Source of the DNA: Methanocaldococcus villosus KIN24-T80
GTDB lineage: Archaea > AGJL01 > Methanococci > Methanococcales > Methanocaldococcaceae
Length of the DNA: 64,000 bases
Assembly (NCBI RefSeq): GCF_000371805.1
Contig: NZ_AQUK01000001.1
Coordinates: 818,268-882,267, forward strand
Reading direction: 5' to 3'
In this document: positions 53,837 through 62,120 of the stretch, piece after piece
Layout of the letters: each line of letters opens with the position of its first letter
How positions within the stretch are numbered: position 1 is the first letter of the stretch
Translations under genes and position numbers: made by a program
The notes under the pieces: model-generated
What the model was told of the DNA's origin: nothing
What the model saw: the letters and a program-made list of their open reading frames with translations, nothing else
Database searches by the model: none

Positions 53837-55054
53837 ATGTTAATTACTTTTTATGAATATCAGGAGAAAGATGTAGAAGAGCTAAAGAATGAACTAAACC
53901 TAAATGAAAAGGAGATTTTTAATTTATTTAAAAAAATAAATGGTGGATCTGAAGATAAGATATTCACCCTTTACTATAACAAAATAAAAGCCAACAATTA
54001 TGTTGGATTTGCTTCTATAAAAGATGTTTCTATTCAAATTTTACCAAAAATCTTTAAAAATAGTGAAGAAAAAGAATATCTCTTCCTAAACATGCTTAAC
54101 TTTGCCTTTGATTTAAAATTAGAAGAGAAAGAAGTTAAAGCAATAAACAGTCTATCAAAAGCCTTTTATGAAATTTTCATTTATCTATTTGCAAAATCTC
54201 TATTGGAAGAAATAAAAAGAGGAATTTATAAGGATTATATTAAAATTAGAGGGGAAGAAAAATTTCTAAAAGGAAAGTTGTTGATTGAGAAGGAGATAAG
54301 AAAACTTCCTCATCAAAGAGATAGATTTTTTGTTGAATATTTCTTATTTGATGAAAATAATTTATTGAATCAGATATTTTATTATACTGTTATAACTTCT
54401 TTAAGGAAAACAAAAATAAGGATCAATAAAAAATATCTAAGTGAGCTAATGTTAATATTTGATGGCATTGAACTAAAAAAGATAAATGTTGAAGATTTTA
54501 AAAAGGTTAAATTCACAAGATTAAACAATAGATTCAAAAAATCCTTTAATTTAGCTAAGATATTATTAACTTCCTTAGGAGAACTTAGAGGAGAAGATGC
54601 TGTTGGTTTCTTCATAGATATGAATGAATTGTTTGAGAGGTTTATATGCAACATACTAAAAAGAAAATTTTCCATTGGCTATCAGGAAGAATTTAATTTA
54701 CTTAAAGAAACAAAATATTTAGATAAAATAAAACAAAAACCTGACTTTATAGTATATAAAAATGGAGAAGTAAAGTTTGTATTAGATGCAAAATACAAAG
54801 AAATTGAAAAAAACCCTTCTCCAGACATCCTTAGGCAGATCTACACTTATGCTAAAAAATATAAAGTTCCTTCAGCTTTGATATTCCCAAAGTTTAAAAA
54901 TTATAACAATTTCAAAACAATTGTTGATCACTGTAAATTTTTTGATGGAACAGAGATTTATCTCTTAGTATATAACCTTGAAACATTAAAAAATAATGAG
55001 ATAGATAAGGAATTTTTAAATGCCATTAATAAATTGCTAAATAAATTTTGGTGA
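53837..55054 (+). CDS. mcrC: McrC-like nuclease subunit
   Basis: 405 residues. McrC recruits to and is driven by McrB and provides the nuclease. The N-terminal region (NNYVGFASIKDVSIQILPKIF) is the typical McrB-binding part, and the PD-(D/E)XK core is near residues 300-326: KPDFIVYKNGEVKFVLDAKYK, with D, D and K in place. Starts 10 bp after mcrB with GTGATTATCT upstream. Expected to cut DNA with modified bases recognised by the McrB reader domain. Confidence 0.9.
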   Translation: MLITFYEYQEKDVEELKNELNLNEKEIFNLFKKINGGSEDKIFTLYYNKIKANNYVGFASIKDVSIQILPKIFKNSEEKEYLFLNMLNFAFDLKLEEKEVKAINSLSKAFYEIFIYLFAKSLLEEIKRGIYKDYIKIRGEEKFLKGKLLIEKEIRKLPHQRDRFFVEYFLFDENNLLNQIFYYTVITSLRKTKIRINKKYLSELMLIFDGIELKKINVEDFKKVKFTRLNNRFKKSFNLAKILLTSLGELRGEDAVGFFIDMNELFERFICNILKRKFSIGYQEEFNLLKETKYLDKIKQKPDFIVYKNGEVKFVLDAKYKEIEKNPSPDILRQIYTYAKKYKVPSALIFPKFKNYNNFKTIVDHCKFFDGTEIYLLVYNLETLKNNEIDKEFLNAINKLLNKFW

Positions 55055-55069
55055 AACTAAAGGGATTTT

Positions 55070-55349
55070 AAAAACTTTTATTTAAATTTTTTAGTTTTAG
55101 TGTTTGTAGGGTTTATTTTTACACTTATTGGGGGTTGGGCTTAAAGGAATCCTTGGTTTAATATGTTATACAATTTCCTTTATTATCTTCTTAGTGGCTT
55201 ATGCATACTTATTCTTTAAGATTGTCCTTGGAAGTACTTTTGATATATTGCCTTTTCAGTTCTTATAATCATCTTAATTCTTGCTCCAATTAATGGAATT
55301 ATATTAACAAAGAAATTCATTAATAAAGTTAAAAAATGTCTTTGAGGGG
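55070..55349 (+). pseudogene. Decayed small membrane-protein gene
   Basis: The spacer after mcrC holds three hydrophobic blocks in successive frames: LVLVFVGFIFTLIGG, ICYTISFIIFLVAYAYLFFKI and FSVLIIILILAPINGIILTKK, ending FINKVKKCL at a TGA. Together they look like a small protein with three membrane helices whose gene has acquired two or three indels. I cannot identify the family. No start codon with a ribosome site is evident. Confidence 0.5.
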
Positions 55350-55353
55350 GAGG

Positions 55354-56889
55354 ATGAAAATAACCATCTATGATGGAGCAAATACAATAGGTGGAAATAA
55401 AATTTATATAAAAGAGGGATATAATGGGATATTTTTAGATTTTGGAATGAATTTTGCCAATTACTCAAAATATTATGAGGAATATTTAAGTGAGAGATCT
55501 GCAAGAGGTATTTATGATTTGTGGCATCTCAATTTAATACCAAAACTAAATATTTACAGAAGTGATTTAATTCCCAAAGATTTAGGTATTTATAGGTATC
55601 CAAAAATTCCTATTAATGCTGTTTTAATAAGCCATGCTCATCTTGACCATGTTGGAAATGTTGCTATTCTCAATGAAGAAATTCCTATGGTTGGATCTTC
55701 AATAACAATGACAATTCTAAAGGCATTAAGAGATACTTCAACTGGCAAACACTTAGGGATAGATTTGCCTTACTATAGTATAAAAAAACCAAAAGATGAA
55801 AAGGGATATGTTCTTGAATCAGATAGAAAATCCCCCTACTGTTCAAGAAAAATTATTCTTACAGATGACAATAAAAATATTGAAGAATTTATCTTTTATA
55901 GACCTGGGCAGAACTCATCTAATAAAGTGAAGAAAATTAACCAAAATGAAGTTAAAATGCTATATGAAGAAGATTTTGGATTTGAAATTAAAGCATTTGA
56001 GGTGGATCATTCAATCTATGGGGCTGTTGGTTATATTGTTGAAGGTGATGTAAGTGTAGCATATACAGGGGATTTTAGGGAACATGGGAAAAATAAGGAT
56101 AAAACAAAAAAATTTATTAAAGAGGCTAAAAATGCAAGTGTTTTAATTACTGAGGGAACGAGGGTTAATAGGGATAATGATGTCAATGTCAGTGAGGAGG
56201 ATGTTTATAACAACTCTTTAAAAATCATTGAAAATGCTAAAGGGTTAGTTATTGCTGATTTTTCACCAAGAAATTTTGAAAGATTAGAAATTTTTAAAGA
56301 AATTGCTAAAAAAACTGGTAGGGAATTGGTTATAACTACAAAAGATGCATATTTCTTATGGGCTTTAAAAGAAGTGGATAAGATTGATATAATTGATGAT
56401 GATGTAAAAATTTATGAAAATCTTAAAGCCACTCAATATAAGTGGGAAGAGGAGATTTTAGACATATATTGTAATTATATCATCTCTCCATTTGAAATTA
56501 GGAAAAATTGTGAGAACTATATTTTATGCTTCTCATTCTATGATATGCCACACCTATTGGATGTTAATCCAGATGGGGGGATTTATATCTACTCTTCAAG
56601 TGAGGCATTTGGGGAAGAGCAGGAGTTTAGCTTTTTAAGATTGTGGAATTGGCTTAAACACTTTAACTTTGAAATTTATGGTTTTAAAGTTGATGAAAAT
56701 GGGAAACCAATATTTGAAAAAGGATTTCATACATCAGGGCATATTTCAAAAGAAGGGCTGAGGAGGGTTATTGAAAAGATAGATCCTGACTACATAATTC
56801 CAGTGCATACTGAAAATCCTGAATTATTCAGATGGGCTTTTGGAGAGAGAGTTGTTTTATTAAACAATGGAGAAAGTTTGGAGATTTAA
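55354..56889 (+). CDS. Metallo-beta-lactamase-fold (RNase J-like) protein
   Basis: About 511 residues. The beta-lactamase core has the metal motif SHAHLDHVG (about residues 93-101), AYTGDFREHG and the late HTSGHISKEGL plus IIPVHTENPELF of the beta-CASP group, with an insert that carries FSFYDMPHLLDVNPDGG. Probably a nuclease acting on RNA or DNA. It sits immediately downstream of mcrBC, in the same direction, so it may be an accessory component. ATG 55336 also opens the frame; ATG 55354 after GGGGGAGG is closer to family starts. Confidence 0.8.
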   Translation: MKITIYDGANTIGGNKIYIKEGYNGIFLDFGMNFANYSKYYEEYLSERSARGIYDLWHLNLIPKLNIYRSDLIPKDLGIYRYPKIPINAVLISHAHLDHVGNVAILNEEIPMVGSSITMTILKALRDTSTGKHLGIDLPYYSIKKPKDEKGYVLESDRKSPYCSRKIILTDDNKNIEEFIFYRPGQNSSNKVKKINQNEVKMLYEEDFGFEIKAFEVDHSIYGAVGYIVEGDVSVAYTGDFREHGKNKDKTKKFIKEAKNASVLITEGTRVNRDNDVNVSEEDVYNNSLKIIENAKGLVIADFSPRNFERLEIFKEIAKKTGRELVITTKDAYFLWALKEVDKIDIIDDDVKIYENLKATQYKWEEEILDIYCNYIISPFEIRKNCENYILCFSFYDMPHLLDVNPDGGIYIYSSSEAFGEEQEFSFLRLWNWLKHFNFEIYGFKVDENGKPIFEKGFHTSGHISKEGLRRVIEKIDPDYIIPVHTENPELFRWAFGERVVLLNNGESLEI

Positions 56890-56905
56890 AGTTAATGGCT
56901 AAAAT

Positions 56906-57073
56906 TTAACTATATATTCCATAATACTCAATTACCTTATCCAAATATTTACTTGATTTATTAAATTTTCCTTCATAAAGATACTTTAATCCATTTTTAT
57001 AACATTTTTTACATCCATAATCTCCTATTAAATTTTTTTGATTTATTAGCTCTACTACTTGTTGAATTATTCA
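56906..57073 (-). pseudogene. C-terminal fragment of an unidentified gene
   Basis: A minus-strand frame without start codon reads IIQQVVELINQKNLIGDYGC, then KKCYKNGLKYLYEGKF and ends YYGIYS. The CKKC pair hints at a metal site. It lies in the 282-bp spacer between convergent genes and is probably the tail of a lost gene. The rest of the spacer (57074-57171) shows nothing I can name. Confidence 0.35.
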
Positions 57074-57171
57074 CTAACTGAGTACTACTCTAAACTCCCT
57101 AAAATTTAATAAACTGTGAAATTCCCAGTAGTTTGGGCTTCTATTATATAACCAACCACAATACCTATAAC

Positions 57172-57873
57172 TTAACTTATAGTTTTTACAATATCTTTTA
57201 TTTCCTCTATACTATCTAAACTTTCCCCTAAAAGACCTTTTTCTAATATCTCCCTTTTATTTGGAATAATTGCTATAACTCTATCTTTATTTATTTTATC
57301 CATTATCATATCTTTAATATTATCATCAACTTTATTTATTATGAAATAAACTTTCTTTCCCATATTTTTAGCCATCCTTTCAATCTCATTAGCTAATCTT
57401 ATAGACTCATATGTTGGATCTATTACAACTAAAATTACATCAACATTCTCTTCTACCCCTCTCCCAAAATGTTCTATACCTGCTTCAGTATCTATTAAGA
57501 CATAATCATAATCTAAATTTTTAATAAGCTCTTTTAGTAGAACCCCCATAGGACAAGCACAACCTTCCCCAAAATCTCTGATTTTTCCTACAGATATTAA
57601 CATTAAATTTCCATCCTTTGAAGCAATACTATCAACATCTATATCTTTTAATATTTCACTAATATTATTCATATTCTTTTTTAAAACCTTTCTACCTCCT
57701 ATAATATCAATTATATCTTTTGGCTTTTCCAAACCTAAGAGTCTGTGTAAGCTTATATTTGATTCATCCCCATCAATGACCAAAACTTTTTTATTCTTAG
57801 ATAACTCTTTAGCTAATAAAGCTGTTACTGTTGATTTTCCACAACCTCCTTTTCCACATATTGAAATTTTCAT
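57172..57873 (-). CDS. CooC-like nickel-insertion/MinD-type ATPase
   Basis: 233 residues with the P-loop ISICGKGGCGKSTVTALLA (7-14), LVIDGDESN, GKIRDFGEGCACPMGVLLKEL and YDYVLIDTEAGIEHFGRGVEE. The Cys-Ala-Cys segment and overall length are those of CooC/AcsF-type accessory ATPases that load nickel into CO dehydrogenase or similar enzymes. No target enzyme gene is nearby. It is divergent from cbiH with only 26 bp between the starts; start follows GGTGAAATA. Confidence 0.85.
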   Translation of the reverse strand: MKISICGKGGCGKSTVTALLAKELSKNKKVLVIDGDESNISLHRLLGLEKPKDIIDIIGGRKVLKKNMNNISEILKDIDVDSIASKDGNLMLISVGKIRDFGEGCACPMGVLLKELIKNLDYDYVLIDTEAGIEHFGRGVEENVDVILVVIDPTYESIRLANEIERMAKNMGKKVYFIINKVDDNIKDMIMDKINKDRVIAIIPNKREILEKGLLGESLDSIEEIKDIVKTIS

Positions 57874-57899
57874 TATTTCACCTTAAGAGGATGAGATCT

Positions 57900-58655
57900 A
57901 TGTTATATATTGTTGGTTTAGGTAGTGGGGAGAGGTATCTAACTAAAGAAGCTGAAGAAATATTAAATAATGTAGATTTAATAGTTTGTTATAAGGGGTA
58001 TAAAAAATATATTGAAAAATTTAATAAGCCAACTTACACTTCAGGAATGACTAAAGAGATAGATAGAGTGGAAAAAGCATTAAGTGAGGCTAAAAATAAA
58101 GATGTGGCTTTAGTTTCTACAGGAGATCCAAATGTTTACGGATTAGCTAGTTTAGCCTATGAATTAAATTATATAAAAAACTATAATGTTAAAATAAAAG
58201 TTATTCCTGGTATCACAGCTTGTTTATTAGCAGCTTCTATTTTAGGGTCTCCTTTGCATGATTTTGTTGTAATAAGTTTTAGTGATCTCTTAACACCTTT
58301 GGATAAAATATTAAAAAGATTTAAATTAGCATTAGAAGGAGATTATGTTATCTGTATATATAACCCATTAAGTAAGAGAAGGAAAGAACCTTTTTTAAAA
58401 GCAGTAGAAATCATGAGAGAGTTTAATAAAAATTATATTATTGGTATAGTAAAAAATGCTGGTAGAGAAAATGAGGAGAAGAGAATTACTGATTTTAAAG
58501 ATCTCTATAAAAATTTAAATGAATATTTAGAATATATAGATATGAACACAATTATAATTATTGGGAACAGTGAAACTTATGTAATAGATAATAAAATGAT
58601 CACTCCAAGGGGTTATTTAAATAAATATAAAGTGATACCATGTTACAAAAAATAA
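57900..58655 (+). CDS. cbiH: CbiH, cobalt-factor III C17-methyltransferase
   Basis: The ring-contracting methyltransferase of anaerobic cobamide synthesis, about 251 residues. LYIVGLGSGERYLTKEAEEIL at the N-terminus, VALVSTGDPNVYGLASLAYEL, VIPGITACLLAASILGSPLHDF and ICIYNPLSKRRKEP are typical of CobJ/CbiH. The ORF extends upstream to 57831 but that part overlaps the divergent ATPase gene; ATG 57900 after GAGGATGAG is the start. The 3' end overlaps the RavA-like gene by 16 bp. Confidence 0.93.
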   Translation: MLYIVGLGSGERYLTKEAEEILNNVDLIVCYKGYKKYIEKFNKPTYTSGMTKEIDRVEKALSEAKNKDVALVSTGDPNVYGLASLAYELNYIKNYNVKIKVIPGITACLLAASILGSPLHDFVVISFSDLLTPLDKILKRFKLALEGDYVICIYNPLSKRRKEPFLKAVEIMREFNKNYIIGIVKNAGRENEEKRITDFKDLYKNLNEYLEYIDMNTIIIIGNSETYVIDNKMITPRGYLNKYKVIPCYKK

Positions 58656-59755
58656 GGGAAGAGTTGAACAGTTATTTCTTAGAAAGAAGGGAAGAGATAG
58701 ATATAGCATTAACATCTATATTAGCTGGAGAACACACACTTTTCCTAGGACCTCCAGGGACTGCTAAATCACAGTTAATAAGGGCAATAGCTGAGCACAT
58801 AAATGCTAATTATTTTGAGAAACTAATAACAAGATTTACTACAGAAGATGAGATATTTGGCCCTTTAAGTATAAAAGAGTTAAAAGAAAATGATAGATAT
58901 GTAAGAAAAACAGAGGGATATTTGCCAAAGGCTGAGGTAGCATTTTTAGATGAGATATTTAAAGCTAACAGCTCAATTTTAAATTCACTTTTATCTATAA
59001 TTAATGAAAGAATTTATCATAATGGGGATAAAATAGAGAAAGTTCCTTTAATAAGCCTTTTCTCTGCATCTAATGAGCTCCCTGAAGAGTCAGAGTTATT
59101 AGCTTTTTATGATAGATTTTTATTCAGAAAAATTGTTAGGGGGATTAGAGGATATAATAATTTGATAAGACTCTTAGATTTAGAGGATTATAAGGCAAAA
59201 ACTAAAATTGAAATAGATGAGCTAAAAGAATTGCAAAAAGAAGCTATGGATGTGAAGATAGACAATATAAAAGAAGATATTATAAAAATAAAATTATCTT
59301 TGGAAGGAGAAGGGATAAATATATCAGATAGAAGATTAAAAAAAGCTGTTAAAGCTATAAAATGTTATTCTTACTTAAATGGGAAGGAAAAAGCTGAAAT
59401 AGAAGATTTAGAAATTTTAAGATTTATATTTTGGAATGAACCAGAAGAATTTTATAAAACATCTATAGAAATTTTTAAAATATCTAATCATTTTTCTGGA
59501 TATGCATTTGAACAGAGAGAGATATTAAATAGCTTAGTAAATGAATTAAAAAATATTGACAAAGAGAGAATAAAGTTAGGGGGAGTAGAGTATAGAAAAT
59601 GCTTGGAGATACTTGGAAAGTTAAATAGTATGGTTTTAACATTAAAAGAAGTTAGGGCTAAGGCTATTGATGAGAATAAGCCACATCAATACATAGATGA
59701 TACAATAGAGGAAATATACAGTTTTAAGAAATATGTTGAAGAGCTTTTAAAGTGA
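58640..59755 (+). CDS. MoxR/RavA-family AAA+ ATPase
   Basis: 371 residues. The AAA+ module has Walker A FLGPPGTAKSQL (about 37-45), RFTTEDEIFGPLSIKEL, Walker B AEVAFLDEIFKANSSILNSLL and SASNELPEESELLAFYDRFLFR, which identify the RavA subgroup. A helical C-terminus follows. RavA proteins work with a VWA partner (ViaA) as chaperones for metal-enzyme or respiratory complexes; the next gene encodes such a partner. Start after GTGATACC. Confidence 0.88.
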   Translation: MLQKIREELNSYFLERREEIDIALTSILAGEHTLFLGPPGTAKSQLIRAIAEHINANYFEKLITRFTTEDEIFGPLSIKELKENDRYVRKTEGYLPKAEVAFLDEIFKANSSILNSLLSIINERIYHNGDKIEKVPLISLFSASNELPEESELLAFYDRFLFRKIVRGIRGYNNLIRLLDLEDYKAKTKIEIDELKELQKEAMDVKIDNIKEDIIKIKLSLEGEGINISDRRLKKAVKAIKCYSYLNGKEKAEIEDLEILRFIFWNEPEEFYKTSIEIFKISNHFSGYAFEQREILNSLVNELKNIDKERIKLGGVEYRKCLEILGKLNSMVLTLKEVRAKAIDENKPHQYIDDTIEEIYSFKKYVEELLK

Positions 59756-59761
59756 TAAAAA

Positions 59762-61006
59762 ATGAAAAATGTTATAAAACATGATGCATTTGATAAAAAA
59801 GCATTTGAAAGGTTTTTAAATAGTAACAAATATTTTCAAAAACTTTTAAGTTATTATTCTCATTTGCACCCTATACATGAGAAGCTATCAGAGGATATTT
59901 TTTATGCATTTTTTAAATATGTTGTAGAGTTTAATGAGGCTGTTGAAGAGAAATTTAGGATAAATAAAGCTATATTAAAAGGATTAATAAAGAATATAGA
60001 GTATGAAAAAATAAGGCTCTTAACTGAGCTGGATGAAACTAATGCTGGAATAGCTACTGTTATACTCTGTGAAGAAATATTTAAGAATTTTAAAAAATTT
60101 AATGGTAGTGCATCTGATTTGGTTAGGGAAATTTTAAAGCAAAATTCAAAGAACATTTTAGAAATTATTGAGGGGATAAATTCATTTGGATTTGGAAAAG
60201 GGGAAAAAAATTATAATGATCCAGAAGATAAGCTAAAACTGGCAAATAGAATATTACAAGATAAAAAATTATTAAAGATTATAAAAAAGCTTGGAAAATT
60301 AAAACTATTGGCTATAAATACATATAAAAATAATGTAAAACAGCAGTTATCTGAAGTATATTCAGTAAGCTTAGGAAATGAGATAAAATACCTCCTACCA
60401 AAAGAAATTGCTTATCTTTCAGATGAAATTTTATATTATGAATTTATTAGAAGATTTATAGAAAAAAAGCTATTAAACTATTCTTTAATAAGCTATAAAG
60501 ACAGTGAGGGGGCTATAATAGTTTGTTTAGATCATAGTGGATCAATGTTTGGAGAGAAAGAGATATGGGCTAAAGCAGTGGTTTTATCATTAATAGAGAT
60601 AGCTAAAAGAAAAAAGAGAAAGATTTATTATATAGCTTTTGATGATGATGTTAGGTTTGAGAAAGAAATAGATCCTAAGAATATAAAATATGAAGATGTT
60701 ATTGAAATAGCTTCTGTGTTTTATGGTGGAGGAACAAACTTTGAAAAGCCAATATCAAGAGCTATGGATGTTATTAAAGAAAAATATATGGATGCTGATA
60801 TCCTATTAATAACTGATGGATTTGCTGAAGTTAGTGATGAGTTTGTAGAAAAACTTAAAGAGTTTAAAGAAAATTATAAAGTAAAGTTGATGTCTGTTTT
60901 TATTGAAATCTTTCCTACTGAAACATTGAAGAGAATATCTGATAAGAATGTTAAAGTTTATGAATTAGTTGATGATGAAGCTAAGAAAATATATAAGCTT
61001 TTATAG
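59762..61006 (+). CDS. VWA-domain protein (ViaA-like)
   Basis: 414 residues: a helical N-terminal part of about 240 residues and a von Willebrand A domain with the MIDAS motif VCLDHSGSMFGEKEIWAKA (about 258), FYGGGTNFEKPI and LITDGFAEV. The pairing with a RavA-type ATPase 6 bp upstream defines a RavA-ViaA-like module. A short ferredoxin gene follows 3 bp later, suggesting a redox or Fe-S client. Confidence 0.87.
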   Translation: MKNVIKHDAFDKKAFERFLNSNKYFQKLLSYYSHLHPIHEKLSEDIFYAFFKYVVEFNEAVEEKFRINKAILKGLIKNIEYEKIRLLTELDETNAGIATVILCEEIFKNFKKFNGSASDLVREILKQNSKNILEIIEGINSFGFGKGEKNYNDPEDKLKLANRILQDKKLLKIIKKLGKLKLLAINTYKNNVKQQLSEVYSVSLGNEIKYLLPKEIAYLSDEILYYEFIRRFIEKKLLNYSLISYKDSEGAIIVCLDHSGSMFGEKEIWAKAVVLSLIEIAKRKKRKIYYIAFDDDVRFEKEIDPKNIKYEDVIEIASVFYGGGTNFEKPISRAMDVIKEKYMDADILLITDGFAEVSDEFVEKLKEFKENYKVKLMSVFIEIFPTETLKRISDKNVKVYELVDDEAKKIYKLL

Positions 61007-61018
61007 GAGGTGATGGGT

Positions 61019-61213
61019 TTGATAGAAATAAATGAAAGATTCTGTAAAGGATGTTACATATGTATCTTTGTATGTCCAAAAAAAGTTTTTGAAAAATCAG
61101 ATAAGTTAAATAAAAAGGGTATTTACCCACCTATAGCAAAGTATCCTGAGAAGTGTAGTAGATGTAACCTCTGTGTTTTACAATGCCCAGATCAGGCAAT
61201 ATCAATAGAGTGA
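61019..61213 (+). CDS. 2[4Fe-4S] ferredoxin
   Basis: About 64 residues with two cluster motifs, CKGCYICIFVCPKKVF and CSRCNLCVLQCPDQAI. The layout resembles delta subunits of 2-oxoacid:ferredoxin oxidoreductases, but no other subunit genes are near. The frame opens with GTG 61010; TTG 61019 has GGTGAT at the right distance and is preferred. It joins the RavA-ViaA pair to the tRNA-thiolation gene in one run. Confidence 0.82.
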   Translation: MIEINERFCKGCYICIFVCPKKVFEKSDKLNKKGIYPPIAKYPEKCSRCNLCVLQCPDQAISIE

Positions 61214-61217
61214 TCTT

Positions 61218-62120
61218 ATGTTATGTTCATGTGGAAAAGTGGCAGTTTATTATCAGAGATATGCTAATAAATATTTGTGTGAAGAGTGTTTTAAAAAATC
61301 AGTTGAAAAGAGGGTGAAGAAGACTATAAAAGATGTTATAAGAAATAATGTAAAGATAGCTATAGCCATTAGTGGAGGAAAAGATAGCTTAGTTATGGCA
61401 AAATTATTAAAAAACTTATTTAAAAACATTCCAAACTGTAAATTAACATGCTTTTTTGTTAATGAAGGTATAAGAGGATTTAGAGATAAGGCTATTAAAT
61501 ATGTTAAAGAGTTCTGCAAAAGAGAAGAGCTAGATTTGAAAATTATATCTTTTAAAGAGGAAATTGGTTATAACTTAGATGAAATTTTGGAGCATAAGGA
61601 TAAGTTAAATATTGGAAAACCCTGCTCTTTTTGTGGGGTTTTAAGGAGGTATATATTAAATAAATATGCTTTAGGTTATGATTACTTAGCCATTGGACAT
61701 AATTTAGATGACATGGCGCAAACAATACTTATGAACTATGTAGAGGGAAATATAAAAAATATTGTTCACTTTGGTAAGGATATAGAAGATAAAAAATTTG
61801 TTAAAAGAATTAGACCATTAAAATACATTCCTGAAGAGGAAGTTAAACTGTATGCTGACATTGAAGGGATAGTATACCAATCTGAACCTTGCCCATATTC
61901 ATCTTTATCTTACAGACACAGAATGAAGGAAGTTATTAAAACATTAGAAAATATTGATCCAAAGGTTAAGTTTAGTATAGTTAAAGGATATGAGCGGTTA
62001 TTAAATTATATCTGTTATAAAGAGGAAATTAAAAGATGTAAAATATGTGGATTTCCATCAAATAATGAAATATGTAAAGTCTGTTCTTGGCTTAAGGTGA
62101 TTGAAAATGGATTTAGATGA
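61218..62120 (+). CDS. TtcA/Ncs6-type tRNA 2-thiolation enzyme
   Basis: 300 residues. N-terminal zinc finger (CSCGKVAVYY ... CEEC), PP-loop IAISGGKDSLVMAKLL (52-57 for SGGKDS), central CSFCGVLRRYILNKYA, IGHNLDDMAQTILMNYVEGN and a C-terminal zinc finger CKICGFPSNNEICKVC. This is the TtuA/Ncs6/CTU1 arrangement that thiolates uridine in tRNA, probably position 34 or 54, with an Fe-S cluster held by the central cysteines. Its 3' end overlaps the RPA gene. Confidence 0.9.
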   Translation: MLCSCGKVAVYYQRYANKYLCEECFKKSVEKRVKKTIKDVIRNNVKIAIAISGGKDSLVMAKLLKNLFKNIPNCKLTCFFVNEGIRGFRDKAIKYVKEFCKREELDLKIISFKEEIGYNLDEILEHKDKLNIGKPCSFCGVLRRYILNKYALGYDYLAIGHNLDDMAQTILMNYVEGNIKNIVHFGKDIEDKKFVKRIRPLKYIPEEEVKLYADIEGIVYQSEPCPYSSLSYRHRMKEVIKTLENIDPKVKFSIVKGYERLLNYICYKEEIKRCKICGFPSNNEICKVCSWLKVIENGFR

